A stretch of 64,000 nucleotides of DNA, taken from NCBI GenBank assembly GCA_036500605.1, contig DASYBU010000021.1:248001-312000 (forward strand), read 5' to 3'. This DNA is from JAFALK01 sp036500605 (GTDB lineage: Bacteria > Pseudomonadota > Gammaproteobacteria > Burkholderiales > Burkholderiaceae_C). This document shows, in pieces, positions 24,580-33,179 of this stretch. Positions within the stretch are counted from its first letter, which is position 1. The number at the start of each line of letters is the position of its first letter. A program made the position numbers and the translations under genes. Under the pieces are notes generated by a model. The model saw only the letters and a program-made list of their open reading frames with translations. It was not told the DNA's origin and did not search any database.

Positions 24580-26922
24580 ATGGCCGCCAAACTGAACCTC
24601 TCGCTCGCCGTGCTGGCCGCGGCCCAACTGGTCGCCGGCCTGGCGATGCAGTTCGTCGTGCTGATCGTGATCGGCGCCGGCCACGCTACGGACGCCTTCG
24701 CCGCCGCGCAGACCGTGCCCATGTTCGTGCTCGCCGTCTTCGCCGTGCCCTTGCAGAACGTCTGGCTGCCGCAGTTCTCGGTGCTGGCCGCGCAGCCCAG
24801 CGAATGGCGCCGCGCGCAAGGCGTGGCGCAGGGTCAGCTGCTGCTGCTCGCGGGTGGCGTGGCCGCCGCCCTCGGCGTAGGGGCCTCGCTGTGGGCGCCG
24901 CTGGTCTTCCCGGGCCTGACTAACGAGCAGACTCAGCTGACCATCCACCTGACGCAGATCCTCCTGCTGGCCGCGCTGTTCAACGGGCAGGTCGCGCTGC
25001 TGACCGTCGCCTTGCGCGCGCGCGACCGCTTCATCACGCCGGAGCTCACCCTGTTTCTGGTGACCGTGGCGGGCGTGGCCACGACCTTCTTCGTGCTGCC
25101 GCGTTGGGGCGTGCTCGGCGCGGCCTGGGTCAGCGCGGGGCGTTCCGCGCTGGTCGCCGGCATCCTCTATCTGTTCGCCGAGCGCCCGCCGATCTCGCTG
25201 CTCGCCGCAGTCCGCGACGGCGAGCTGTGGCAACGCGTGAAGCCCGTCCTGCTCGGCGCCTCGTTCTACAAATGCGAACCGCTGATCGATCGCTTCTGGG
25301 CCTCGCAATCGAGCGCCGGCGGCCTGACCGTCTTCGCGCTCGCGCAGACCGGCATGGGCGCGATCGGCCAGATCCTCGAGCGCTCGGTCTGCATGCCGAT
25401 GGCGCCTCGCCTGGCGCGTCTGGCCGAAGCGAAAGACTACGCCGGCATGCGCGCGCTCTACCGCAACTGCCTGTGGCGCGTCACGCTGCTGATGGGCGCC
25501 TGCCTTGTCGGCTTGCTGCTCGTTCATCCGATCTGGCCCGAAGCCATGCACCGCGTGTTCAAGCTGCCGCAGGCCTCGGCCACGCAGATGTGGCTGATCT
25601 GCCTGGCGCTGCTCGGCTTTGTGCACGTGGTGGCCTCGGGCGCGGTGCCGGTCGCGGCCTTCTATGCGCTCGGCGATACGCGCACGCCGGTCAAGCTGAG
25701 CATGATCGCCTTCGTCATCGGCATCGGCCTGAAGTCGGCTGGCTTCATCACGCTCGGCCTGCCGGGCCTGGCCCTGGGCACCTCGGTCTACTACCTCGGC
25801 AACCTGATCGTCGTCTCGCTGTTCCTGGAGCGGCGCCTGCGGGCCGAGGCTCAATCGCTGCGGCAAGCGCAGCCCGTTCCCCTTCCCGTTCCCCTTCCCC
25901 TTCCCATTCCCATTCCCACCGCCGCCACCGATCCCCGCCGCGATGTCACGCTCGTCACCGTCACCTACGGCCGGCGCTGGCACCTGCTCCAACAGGTGCT
26001 CGACTCCGCCTTCGAGCAAGGTGCCGCTGAAGCCATCGTGATCGACAACGGCTCGCAGGACGACATCGCCACGCTCGCGCACGAGCGGCACGGCGCCAAG
26101 GTGCGCATCGTGCAGATGGGCCGCAACACCGGCTCGGCCAAGGCCTTCCATGTCGGCATCACCGAGGCTGCGGCCAGCGCCGCGCGCTTCATCCTGCTGC
26201 TCGACGACGACAACAAGCTCGAGCCCGGCGCGCTCGACGCGCTGCTCGCCGCGCATGAGCAAACGCGCCGCGCGCAGCCGAACCGCCTGCTGATCGCGCT
26301 GGGTTTCCGGCCCGGCAACCAGTTCGAGATCGCGGCCGGTGCCAAGCGCCGCGTCCTGCCGCGCAATGCCTTCCTCGGCTTCGACCTGACGCAAGTGCCC
26401 GATCGACTCTGGCGCCGCTTGCGTCCTGCGCGCAAAGGGCCTGTGCCGGCCTTCGCGCAGCTTGACGTTGCGCCCTACGGCGGCATGCTGTTCGACAAGT
26501 CCCTGATCGCCGAGATCGGCCTGCCTAACCCCGATTTCGTGCTGTATGCGGATGACACCGAGTTCTCCTACCGTGTCACCAAGCGCGGCGGCCAATTGCT
26601 GCTGGTGACCGAGGCGCGCATCAGCGATATCGAGACCTCATGGAACCTCAAGGCCTCGCAGGGTTCGGCCTTTGCGAAGTGGCTGCAAGGCGGGTCCGAT
26701 CTGTCGAGCTACTACGCGCTGCGCAACCGCGTCTGCTTCGAGACACACCATGTCGAACACTTCGCGGCCTGGCGCTGGCTCAACCGGCTGGTCTTCCTGA
26801 GCGCCTTGCGCTGGACCTCGCACCGCCTCGGCACGTCGCAAAGACTGGCGCTGCTCCTGCAGGCCGTGCGCGATGGCGAGGCGCGGCAGCTCGGCGTCAA
26901 ACCGGGACTCGAATTGCAATGA
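24580..26922 (+). CDS. MurJ-like lipid-linked oligosaccharide flippase fused to a GT2 glycosyltransferase
   Basis: A 780-residue two-domain protein. Residues 1-430 form a multi-pass MurJ/MviN-type flippase (GAGHATDAFAAAQTVP near the N-terminus, many hydrophobic helices, ALGDTRTPVKLSMIAF in the second half). Residues 432-447 are a Pro-Val/Leu/Ile linker encoded by a 6-bp tandem repeat. From about residue 455 a cytosolic GT2-type transferase follows, with VTLVTVTYGRRWHLLQQVL, VIDNGS, GRNTGSAKAFHVG and the DDDN metal motif near 541. MurJ and GT2 proteins are normally separate; a fused protein would couple glycosylation of the lipid carrier to its flipping (inference). ATG 24580 lies 5 bp after the acetyltransferase stop. 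Confidence 0.85.
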   Translation: MAAKLNLSLAVLAAAQLVAGLAMQFVVLIVIGAGHATDAFAAAQTVPMFVLAVFAVPLQNVWLPQFSVLAAQPSEWRRAQGVAQGQLLLLAGGVAAALGVGASLWAPLVFPGLTNEQTQLTIHLTQILLLAALFNGQVALLTVALRARDRFITPELTLFLVTVAGVATTFFVLPRWGVLGAAWVSAGRSALVAGILYLFAERPPISLLAAVRDGELWQRVKPVLLGASFYKCEPLIDRFWASQSSAGGLTVFALAQTGMGAIGQILERSVCMPMAPRLARLAEAKDYAGMRALYRNCLWRVTLLMGACLVGLLLVHPIWPEAMHRVFKLPQASATQMWLICLALLGFVHVVASGAVPVAAFYALGDTRTPVKLSMIAFVIGIGLKSAGFITLGLPGLALGTSVYYLGNLIVVSLFLERRLRAEAQSLRQAQPVPLPVPLPLPIPIPTAATDPRRDVTLVTVTYGRRWHLLQQVLDSAFEQGAAEAIVIDNGSQDDIATLAHERHGAKVRIVQMGRNTGSAKAFHVGITEAAASAARFILLLDDDNKLEPGALDALLAAHEQTRRAQPNRLLIALGFRPGNQFEIAAGAKRRVLPRNAFLGFDLTQVPDRLWRRLRPARKGPVPAFAQLDVAPYGGMLFDKSLIAEIGLPNPDFVLYADDTEFSYRVTKRGGQLLLVTEARISDIETSWNLKASQGSAFAKWLQGGSDLSSYYALRNRVCFETHHVEHFAAWRWLNRLVFLSALRWTSHRLGTSQRLALLLQAVRDGEARQLGVKPGLELQ
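25876..25917 (+). repeat. Seven in-frame hexanucleotide repeats (NTTCCC) encoding a Pro-aliphatic linker
   Basis: Units read GTTCCC, CTTCCC, GTTCCC, CTTCCC, CTTCCC, ATTCCC, ATTCCC, giving VP/LP/IP dipeptides. Each unit is two codons, so slippage would alter linker length without a frameshift. Confidence 0.9.
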
Positions 26923-28829
26923 AGACGAGCACCCGATTCCTGCTCGCCGCAGCCCTGCTGCCGACCCTCGCACTCGCGCAGTTCGACCCCTTGCCCAAAG
27001 GCATGCAGGTCGCGCCGGCCAATCCGGCCGTCGACGGCCCGCGCTTTCTTGAATGGTCGGCGCTGGCCACTGCCGCGACCACGAGCCCGGCCAAGGTCGA
27101 AGCCGGTGACATCAGCAAGCACTGGAAAGCGCCCGACGGCCGCGAGATCCAGCTCGTGGTCAAGCGCCCTCACCCGCGCCCCGATGCACCCACGGTGACG
27201 ATGGCCAAGGTCGCTGAGAGCGAGGACGCGCGGCCGGCCTTCGATGCCGCGATGGCCGAGGTGCGCGCCAAGCAGGCGGGCCGGCTGGTGATCCCGAAAG
27301 GCCTCTACCACTTCCGCTCGCTGGCCAAGCCCGGCACCGGCCATGCGCAGATCGAGGACGTGTCCGACCTCACCATCGACGGCCGCGGCGCCACCTTCGT
27401 CTTCTCGCTGAACCAGCCCGGCATCATGGTCACGCACAGCCAGCGCGTGGCCGTGGTCGGGCTCACGATGGAGTCGGCGCTGCACATCATTTCGGCCGCG
27501 ACGGTGACCGAGAAGGACGGCCAGAACCTGCTGGTGATCGACCCCGAATTCCCCGTCACCGACCGCGACCCGGTCGTCTACGTGTCCGAGTACGACATCG
27601 CCAACGGCAAATGGCTGCAAGGCGGCCAAACCTTGATCCTCGACCCCGGCTCGACCAAGTTCCCGCCCACCTATATGGGCGCGCAAACCTATCTCTCGCC
27701 ACTCTTCAAGTCGCTCAAGACCGGCACGCGGGCGATCGTCTATCACTACTGGTACGGCAGCGCATCTTTCCGCATCAATGACGCACCCGGCCCGAAGCAG
27801 ACCGAGGACATCGTGATCGACTCGATGACCTTTCACACCTCGCCGGGCTTTGCGATCTATGCCTACGGCATGAAGCGCGGCCTCGCGATCGTCAACTCCA
27901 CGATCGCGGCCAAGCCCGGCGCCAAGCTGCCGATCAGCGCCACGTATGACGCGATCCACGTCACCGGCGGCGCGGGCGATATCCAGATCACCGGCACGCG
28001 CATCGCCAACCAGGGCGACGATGCGATCAACCTCGAAGGGGCGATCAGCCCCGTGGTTTCGCTCAGCGACGACGGCCGCACGCTGCGCCTGGGCAAGCAC
28101 TCGCGCCTGATCGCGAAGGGCGATCAGCTCGCCTTCTTCGACCGCACGGGCCGCTATCTGGGCAAGGCGACGGTCAGTGCGAATCCGAAGTCATTGGGCG
28201 CCGACAACGAGATCGTGATCGACCAGAAAGTCGCCGGCGTCGAGGCGCTCAGCGTGGCGCGCGATGTAGCCAACATCTCTTCGCGCTACGACGTCTCCAA
28301 CAACATCATGGAAGACTGCGGTTGCCATGCGCTCGTGGCGCAGCTGCCCAACGGCCTGGTCGAGAACAACACCATGCGCAACCTCGCCGGTAACGCGATC
28401 CGCCTGCTGACCGATGTCGGCTACTGGAACGAAGGCATCGGCGCCTTCAACGTGATCGTGCGCGGCAACAAGATCAGCAACAGCGGCGTGGATCGCGCGC
28501 GCATGGCGCCCTGGGCCGCGATCACCGCGTATGGCGGCGCGGTCGGCGGCGCGGCGGTGTTCCCGGTCAACCGGGATCTGCAGATCACCGACAACATCAT
28601 CAGCAATGCCAGGCAAGGCTGCGTCAGCATCTCCAGCAGCGCCAAGGTGCTCGTCGCGCGCAACCAGTGCGATTCGACGAACCTGGCCGAGCCTGGCCAG
28701 CCCAGTATCAATGTGCAGAACGCGACCGACGTGACGCTTGAGGGCAACCGCCGCAGCGGCAGCACGACCGGCGCGCAGCGCATCAAAGCTGCTGCGGACG
28801 CGCCGATCGCGCAGCAGGCGAACTACTGA
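26919..28829 (+). CDS. Exported right-handed parallel beta-helix protein
   Basis: Protein of 636 residues with a signal peptide (MKTSTRFLLAAALLPTLALA, cleavage before QFDP). After about 85 residues it becomes a right-handed beta-helix of the pectate-lyase/glycosyl-hydrolase-28-like kind. The signs are AGRLVIPKGLYHFRS (pectin-lyase-fold entry), DVSDLTIDGRGATFVF, and later coils rich in Asn and Asp such as TGTRIANQGDDAINL and NNIMEDCGCHALVAQ. Catalytic residues cannot be assigned. It overlaps the flippase-GT stop by 4 bp, so it may trim, epimerise or bind the exported polysaccharide (inference). Confidence 0.78.
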   Translation: MKTSTRFLLAAALLPTLALAQFDPLPKGMQVAPANPAVDGPRFLEWSALATAATTSPAKVEAGDISKHWKAPDGREIQLVVKRPHPRPDAPTVTMAKVAESEDARPAFDAAMAEVRAKQAGRLVIPKGLYHFRSLAKPGTGHAQIEDVSDLTIDGRGATFVFSLNQPGIMVTHSQRVAVVGLTMESALHIISAATVTEKDGQNLLVIDPEFPVTDRDPVVYVSEYDIANGKWLQGGQTLILDPGSTKFPPTYMGAQTYLSPLFKSLKTGTRAIVYHYWYGSASFRINDAPGPKQTEDIVIDSMTFHTSPGFAIYAYGMKRGLAIVNSTIAAKPGAKLPISATYDAIHVTGGAGDIQITGTRIANQGDDAINLEGAISPVVSLSDDGRTLRLGKHSRLIAKGDQLAFFDRTGRYLGKATVSANPKSLGADNEIVIDQKVAGVEALSVARDVANISSRYDVSNNIMEDCGCHALVAQLPNGLVENNTMRNLAGNAIRLLTDVGYWNEGIGAFNVIVRGNKISNSGVDRARMAPWAAITAYGGAVGGAAVFPVNRDLQITDNIISNARQGCVSISSSAKVLVARNQCDSTNLAEPGQPSINVQNATDVTLEGNRRSGSTTGAQRIKAAADAPIAQQANY

Positions 28830-29671
28830 ACCATCATCGCCCTGCGGCGGCGCATGACGAGTGCGAGCACCGCCGCGCCCAGAGCGCTCAGTGCCAGGCT
28901 GCCCGGTTCAGAGACCACCTGAGACACATCGTCGATCTTCACATCGACGAGCCGCGCATCGTCATCCGTGTATTGCTGGCCCTGGACGCCGACCGGGTAC
29001 GGAAAGTCCCCCACCGAGGCCGAATCGGACCAGCCCTCGCTGTAATGAACGACCGTGTCGCCCAGCATCGCACTCTCCAGGAAACTCGCCAGCGCGTCGC
29101 CGGTGAATTCATAGCCCGAACTGCCATCGCCATTGCGTGCGGCCGAGGTCTTGGTGAGGCTGACCTCGAAGCTGTAGTAAGGCGAGGCAATGCCGTGATC
29201 CAGCGGCGGGCCCAGGAAGTACGCAAGGAAGTCCACGCCCTCGACAAAGCCGGTCGGGCTGTCCGTCGTGAAGCCGGTGAAGCTCGGGGAGGAGAACGGC
29301 TGCGTCGTGAGGAAGAAGCCGGACAGCGAATAAGGCAGGCTCGTCGGCAGCGGCGACTCAAAGCGGAGATCCTCATGGTATTCGTAGTCATCGAGCACGA
29401 TCGAGGTCGTCGTCGTGTTGCCGTCATGCGTGACCGTGCGCGCCGCATCGGAGCTGACGTCAAAAGCCCCGGTTGCGCTCAGCGGCGTGATCGCCTCGTA
29501 GCTCTGCGTCTGCACGTTGTAGACCTGCGTGAGGTTCACGCGGAAATCAGCGGTGACCAACGCGGCTTGCGCGGGCGGCGCCGCCAGGCCGGCCACGAGC
29601 GCCGTTCCCAGCGCCGATGCCAGCGCCGATCCCAGCTTCAAGGCCAGCGGTTTCAGATTCATCATCTTCAT
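28823..29671 (-). CDS. PEP-CTERM sorting-domain protein at the end of the EPS operon
   Basis: Exported protein of 282 residues. A signal sequence with a long hydrophobic stretch ends at APPAQAALV. The body is rich in Thr, Ser, Asp and Tyr and resembles secreted beta-sandwich proteins. The C-terminus has a PEP-CTERM tail in a variant form: SEPGSLALSALGAAV, a hydrophobic helix, then MRRRRAMM. A strong GGAGG ribosome-binding site precedes the ATG, 15 bp after the upstream glycosyltransferase. It is thus the last gene of the leftward EPS operon, overlapping the convergent beta-helix gene by 7 bp. Confidence 0.82.
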   Translation of the reverse strand: MKMMNLKPLALKLGSALASALGTALVAGLAAPPAQAALVTADFRVNLTQVYNVQTQSYEAITPLSATGAFDVSSDAARTVTHDGNTTTTSIVLDDYEYHEDLRFESPLPTSLPYSLSGFFLTTQPFSSPSFTGFTTDSPTGFVEGVDFLAYFLGPPLDHGIASPYYSFEVSLTKTSAARNGDGSSGYEFTGDALASFLESAMLGDTVVHYSEGWSDSASVGDFPYPVGVQGQQYTDDDARLVDVKIDDVSQVVSEPGSLALSALGAAVLALVMRRRRAMMVQ

Positions 29672-29686
29672 GGTTGTCTTCCTCCA

Positions 29687-30922
29687 CTATTGAGCGCCCG
29701 CGGGAACAGCGCTGACGGTGCGTTGCGGGCTGCGCAGCGCCGTTTCGTAGACGTCCACATACTTGTCGATCACCGCATCGGGCCGGATGCGCGCGAGCGC
29801 AGCCTGCAGCGGCGCAGCCGGGACGCGGCACGGATCGGCCGCATCCATCACTTCGCTCATCTTTTGCGCGAGCGCGTCGGCGTCACCGGCGGTGAAGAGC
29901 GAGTCAGGGTCGATCTGGCCGATGATCTCGGCCACGCCGGCGATGTTGGAGCCGATCACGCGCACACCGGCGATGTAGGCCTCGAAGATCGTCAGACCAA
30001 ACGGTTCGAGCCAGACCGAGGGCACGACGAGCACGTCGATCGAGGCCAGGAAACTGGCCGGATCGACAAAGCCCTCGAACTCCACAGGCAGGCCGGCCGC
30101 GGCCTGCACCAAAGGCGCCGCGTCCTTGGGCGCACGGCCGCCGACGCGCAGGCGCCAGCCTTGTTGCAGCAATTTGCGGCACGCTTCGAGCAGCACTTCG
30201 ATGCCCTTCTCCGGCACCAGCCGGCCGAGGAAGCCGAAGGTCAAAGGGGCAAAGGGCTTGCGCCCAGGCCGAGGTGCTAACGCCGTCATCGCACGCAAGG
30301 GATTCCAGATCGCATGCCGATGCTCCTCGGGCACATGCGCGAAGAAGCCGTGCTCCAGATGCGTCTGCAAGACGCTGTGCGACACCCCCGCCACATGGCT
30401 GATCGCGCGGTGATGCAAGCGCTTGACCTCCGAGAACGCCGCACATGAAAGATGGCGCGGCGTGCAATGCCGGCCATCCTTGTAGAGCGTGCCGCGGATG
30501 CACAACAGGTCGTAATCGTGCAGCGTGTGGACCAGGGGGATCTTGCGGTCACCGGCCGCCTTCCACATCAGCGGCGTCAGGTCCGACATCGAATGCGAGT
30601 GCACGAGATCGGGCTTGAACTCGTCGAGCAGACGGCCGAAGTCGCTGGCGGTCAGCACATTGAACAGCGTCGCGATCTTGTTCAGGTTGCGGATCGGGCC
30701 CGAGTAGCGCGCCGAGTCCTCGATCCACAGCGGGTTGCGATGCTTGAGCGGCTTGACCGCAACGCCATTGCCTTGCCAGGCCGGGCTCGGACTGCGCACC
30801 TGGTGCGCCACGCCGACCTCGACACCGCGCGCCGCCGTGCCTTCGGCCAGCACCTGGACGACTTTCTCCGCGCCGCCAAAGGCTTGCGGCGGATAGAGAG
30901 AACTCAAATGCAGGATGCGCAT
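29687..30922 (-). CDS. GT4 glycosyltransferase (paralogue of 33180-34436)
   Basis: Retaining glycosyltransferase of 411 residues with two Rossmann-like domains. It starts RILHLSSLYPPQAFGGAEKV (donor/acceptor loop). The C-terminal donor domain has GFLGRLVPEKGIEVLLEAC and the E-x7-E region EPFGLTIFEAYIAG. A cysteine-containing central segment (LLCIRGTLYKDGRHCTPRHLSC) is shared in position with the glycosyltransferase at 33180-34436, showing common ancestry. The sugar is unknown. Its start has an A-rich leader and no clear ribosome-binding site. Confidence 0.92.
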   Translation of the reverse strand: MRILHLSSLYPPQAFGGAEKVVQVLAEGTAARGVEVGVAHQVRSPSPAWQGNGVAVKPLKHRNPLWIEDSARYSGPIRNLNKIATLFNVLTASDFGRLLDEFKPDLVHSHSMSDLTPLMWKAAGDRKIPLVHTLHDYDLLCIRGTLYKDGRHCTPRHLSCAAFSEVKRLHHRAISHVAGVSHSVLQTHLEHGFFAHVPEEHRHAIWNPLRAMTALAPRPGRKPFAPLTFGFLGRLVPEKGIEVLLEACRKLLQQGWRLRVGGRAPKDAAPLVQAAAGLPVEFEGFVDPASFLASIDVLVVPSVWLEPFGLTIFEAYIAGVRVIGSNIAGVAEIIGQIDPDSLFTAGDADALAQKMSEVMDAADPCRVPAAPLQAALARIRPDAVIDKYVDVYETALRSPQRTVSAVPAGAQ

Positions 30923-30939
30923 ATCTTTTTTTATTTGAT

Positions 30940-32061
30940 TCAGGGCGCGACGCGAAGCCGCGGGACAAAAGCGTGTTGGAACCAGCGCGTGATCGGCGCT
31001 TCAAGCCATCGAAAGCTGAGCAGGCCGACGCTCACCGAAGCCACCACCAGCGTCGCCGCAAACACGGGCCAGGGCAGGAAACGATCAAGCCCGAAAACCA
31101 TCCAGCTCTTGCCGATCACGATCAACGCAAACGGATGCATCAGGTAGAGCGAATAGGAGCTGTCGCCGATGCGCTCCAGCAGGCTCAGCGCTCGCGACCG
31201 CAACTGCCGCCCCTGCTCGTAGCCGACCGCCGCAAACAGGATCGCCGCAGCCGGCAGGCCCCACGAGGCCACACGCACCCAGTCATTGGGCGTCGTCGTC
31301 GTGCCCGGTGCGACCGCCAGGCCGAGCGGATTCAGACTCAGCACCACGACGCTGATCGCGGCCAGCAAGCCCGCCGTCACGCCCTTCAAGGCAAAGCCGC
31401 GCAGCCACGCGCCCCCGGCAAGCACGCCCAAGGCGAACTCCACGATGATCGGCTGCGTCCAGAAGCGCAACGCCGTCGATTCGGGCCGCCAGGCCATGCC
31501 GAGCAGCACGATCGACATGATCGCCAGACACACGCCCGTCACCGCCCTGCGAATCGGCAGCACGATGAACACCGAGAACACGAGGTAGAAGAACACCTCG
31601 TAGTTCAGCGACCAGCCGAGGTTGTGCAGCGGGAACACCGCCTCGCCCTCGAAGCCATAGGTCGGATAGGGCCAGAAGGACAGCGAGGTCGCCAGCGCCG
31701 CTCGCAGATCACCGGCGTAAGGATGGCGACCGTAGAGCAGCAGCGGCAGCATGCAAAGCGTCGCAATCCAGTAGAGCGGAACCAGCCGCACCGCACGCCG
31801 CGCCAGGAAGGTCGAACGCGCGCCGGTTGTCTCGAACAGCCGCCGCGACGACACGACCATGATGAAACCCGAGATACAGAAGAACAGATCGACGCCGAAA
31901 CCGCCCGGGAAGACCAGCGGCATCAGCACCTCGCCCCGCAGCTTCGCCGCTGCGATCACCGCGCCCTGCGTGTGGCCGGCCAGTACCAGCAAGGCCGCGC
32001 AGGCGCGCAGCACCTGCACCAGCACCAGCGGCCGAACCTTGTCGTTGGACAGCGTCGTCAT
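30940..32061 (-). CDS. Acyltransferase family 3 (OafA/NodX-like) membrane protein
   Basis: Integral membrane O-acyltransferase of 373 residues with about ten hydrophobic helices. The N-terminal VLRACAALLVLAGHTQG holds the R-x10-H motif of the family. FFCISGFIMV and LGWSLNYEVFFYLVF are further conserved segments. It would add acetyl or another acyl group to polysaccharide precursors. It overlaps the neighbouring acyltransferase by 4 bp. Confidence 0.92.
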   Translation of the reverse strand: MTTLSNDKVRPLVLVQVLRACAALLVLAGHTQGAVIAAAKLRGEVLMPLVFPGGFGVDLFFCISGFIMVVSSRRLFETTGARSTFLARRAVRLVPLYWIATLCMLPLLLYGRHPYAGDLRAALATSLSFWPYPTYGFEGEAVFPLHNLGWSLNYEVFFYLVFSVFIVLPIRRAVTGVCLAIMSIVLLGMAWRPESTALRFWTQPIIVEFALGVLAGGAWLRGFALKGVTAGLLAAISVVVLSLNPLGLAVAPGTTTTPNDWVRVASWGLPAAAILFAAVGYEQGRQLRSRALSLLERIGDSSYSLYLMHPFALIVIGKSWMVFGLDRFLPWPVFAATLVVASVSVGLLSFRWLEAPITRWFQHAFVPRLRVAP

Positions 32062-33173
32062 GCGGCCCGCCTCTCAGCCTGGACCATCACCGGCATCCGT
32101 CGAGCCCTAGTGACGAGCACGAAGCGGATCCGCCAGTTGATCCGGGCGAGCGTCGGCTTCTCGACAAACCGATGCAGCAGGGCGGCCGCCCCGACGCAGG
32201 CGAGGCAGCCCATAACGACGAAGGTCCACGGATCCGTCAGCGCGGTGCGGCGCGCCAGCGAGACCATCACCGCCAGCGTGAACGGGTGCGACAGGTACAG
32301 CAGGTACGAGGTATCGCCGGCAAAGGCCAGGAGGTCGCTGATCGGACCGAAGGATTTCGTCTCACGTGTCAGCACCGCCGCCGCGCAGATGATCAACGCA
32401 GGCAGGCCCATCCAGAAGGCACGCGGCGCCCAGAACGGGCTGGCTCCGCTGTACGGGCTGCCCAGCAGCAGCAGCGCGATGCCGAGCGCCAGCATCGCCA
32501 CACCCCAGGTGTTCGAGCCGCGCCAGCCGCTGGCATGCACGCGTGCGAGGCCGATGCCGAACAGGAACTCGAACACGATCGGGTTGAACCAGAACGCCAG
32601 TTGCGGAGACCTCGGTTCGAACAGCAGGCCGCCCAAGCCCAGGAAGGACACGACGCCCGCGATGAGGGCCAGGCCTCGCGCGCGCGGCCAGCGCAGGCCG
32701 ATCGCGAAGATCGTGTAGAACAGCATCTCGAAGTTGAGCGTCCAGCCCAGGATCAGCACCGGATACAGATCGCCGTGCGCATTGGGCGTGGGGATGAAGA
32801 AGTACGAGCCCATCACCAGGTCGAGCGAGAGCTGCTTGTTGTTGACGTGATTCGCGAACAGCACCGTGGCGGCCAGCATCAGGCTGGTGAAGGCCCAGTA
32901 CGGCGGCACGATCCGCGCGAGCCGGCGCAGCATGAAATCGCTGGGCGCCTGCGGCCGGCCGAACTGCTCGCTCGCAATCGCATACATGATGAAGCCGCTG
33001 AGCACGAAGAACACGTCGACGCCGCTCGCGTAGAAGGCCGCGTTGCCGAGCTGCTGGAAGTTCGACAGGTCCATGCCGGGCACCTCGCGCACCTGGTGCT
33101 GCGCATGGCCGAACAGCACCATGCCGGCGGCGGCGAAGCGCAGCATCTGGAGGCGGGGCAGATAGGCCAGCAT
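32058..33173 (-). CDS. Acyltransferase family 3 membrane protein
   Basis: Second family-3 acyltransferase, 371 residues. It begins LPRLQMLRFAAAGMVLFGHAQ with the R...H motif, then FFVLSGFIMYAIASEQF and LGWTLNFEMLFYTIFAIG. The helix pattern matches the adjacent acyltransferase, but identity is clearly partial, so the two probably modify different positions or sugars. It follows the glycosyltransferase at 33180 with a 6-bp gap. Confidence 0.92.
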   Translation of the reverse strand: MLAYLPRLQMLRFAAAGMVLFGHAQHQVREVPGMDLSNFQQLGNAAFYASGVDVFFVLSGFIMYAIASEQFGRPQAPSDFMLRRLARIVPPYWAFTSLMLAATVLFANHVNNKQLSLDLVMGSYFFIPTPNAHGDLYPVLILGWTLNFEMLFYTIFAIGLRWPRARGLALIAGVVSFLGLGGLLFEPRSPQLAFWFNPIVFEFLFGIGLARVHASGWRGSNTWGVAMLALGIALLLLGSPYSGASPFWAPRAFWMGLPALIICAAAVLTRETKSFGPISDLLAFAGDTSYLLYLSHPFTLAVMVSLARRTALTDPWTFVVMGCLACVGAAALLHRFVEKPTLARINWRIRFVLVTRARRMPVMVQAERRAA

Positions 33174-33179
33174 TGGCTC

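Noticed and set aside
30973..32718. 581-codon plus-strand open frame opposite two acyltransferases
   Set aside because: Composition is Arg/Gln/His-rich shadow sequence; the minus-strand acyltransferases have clear motifs and 4-bp overlaps typical of the operon.
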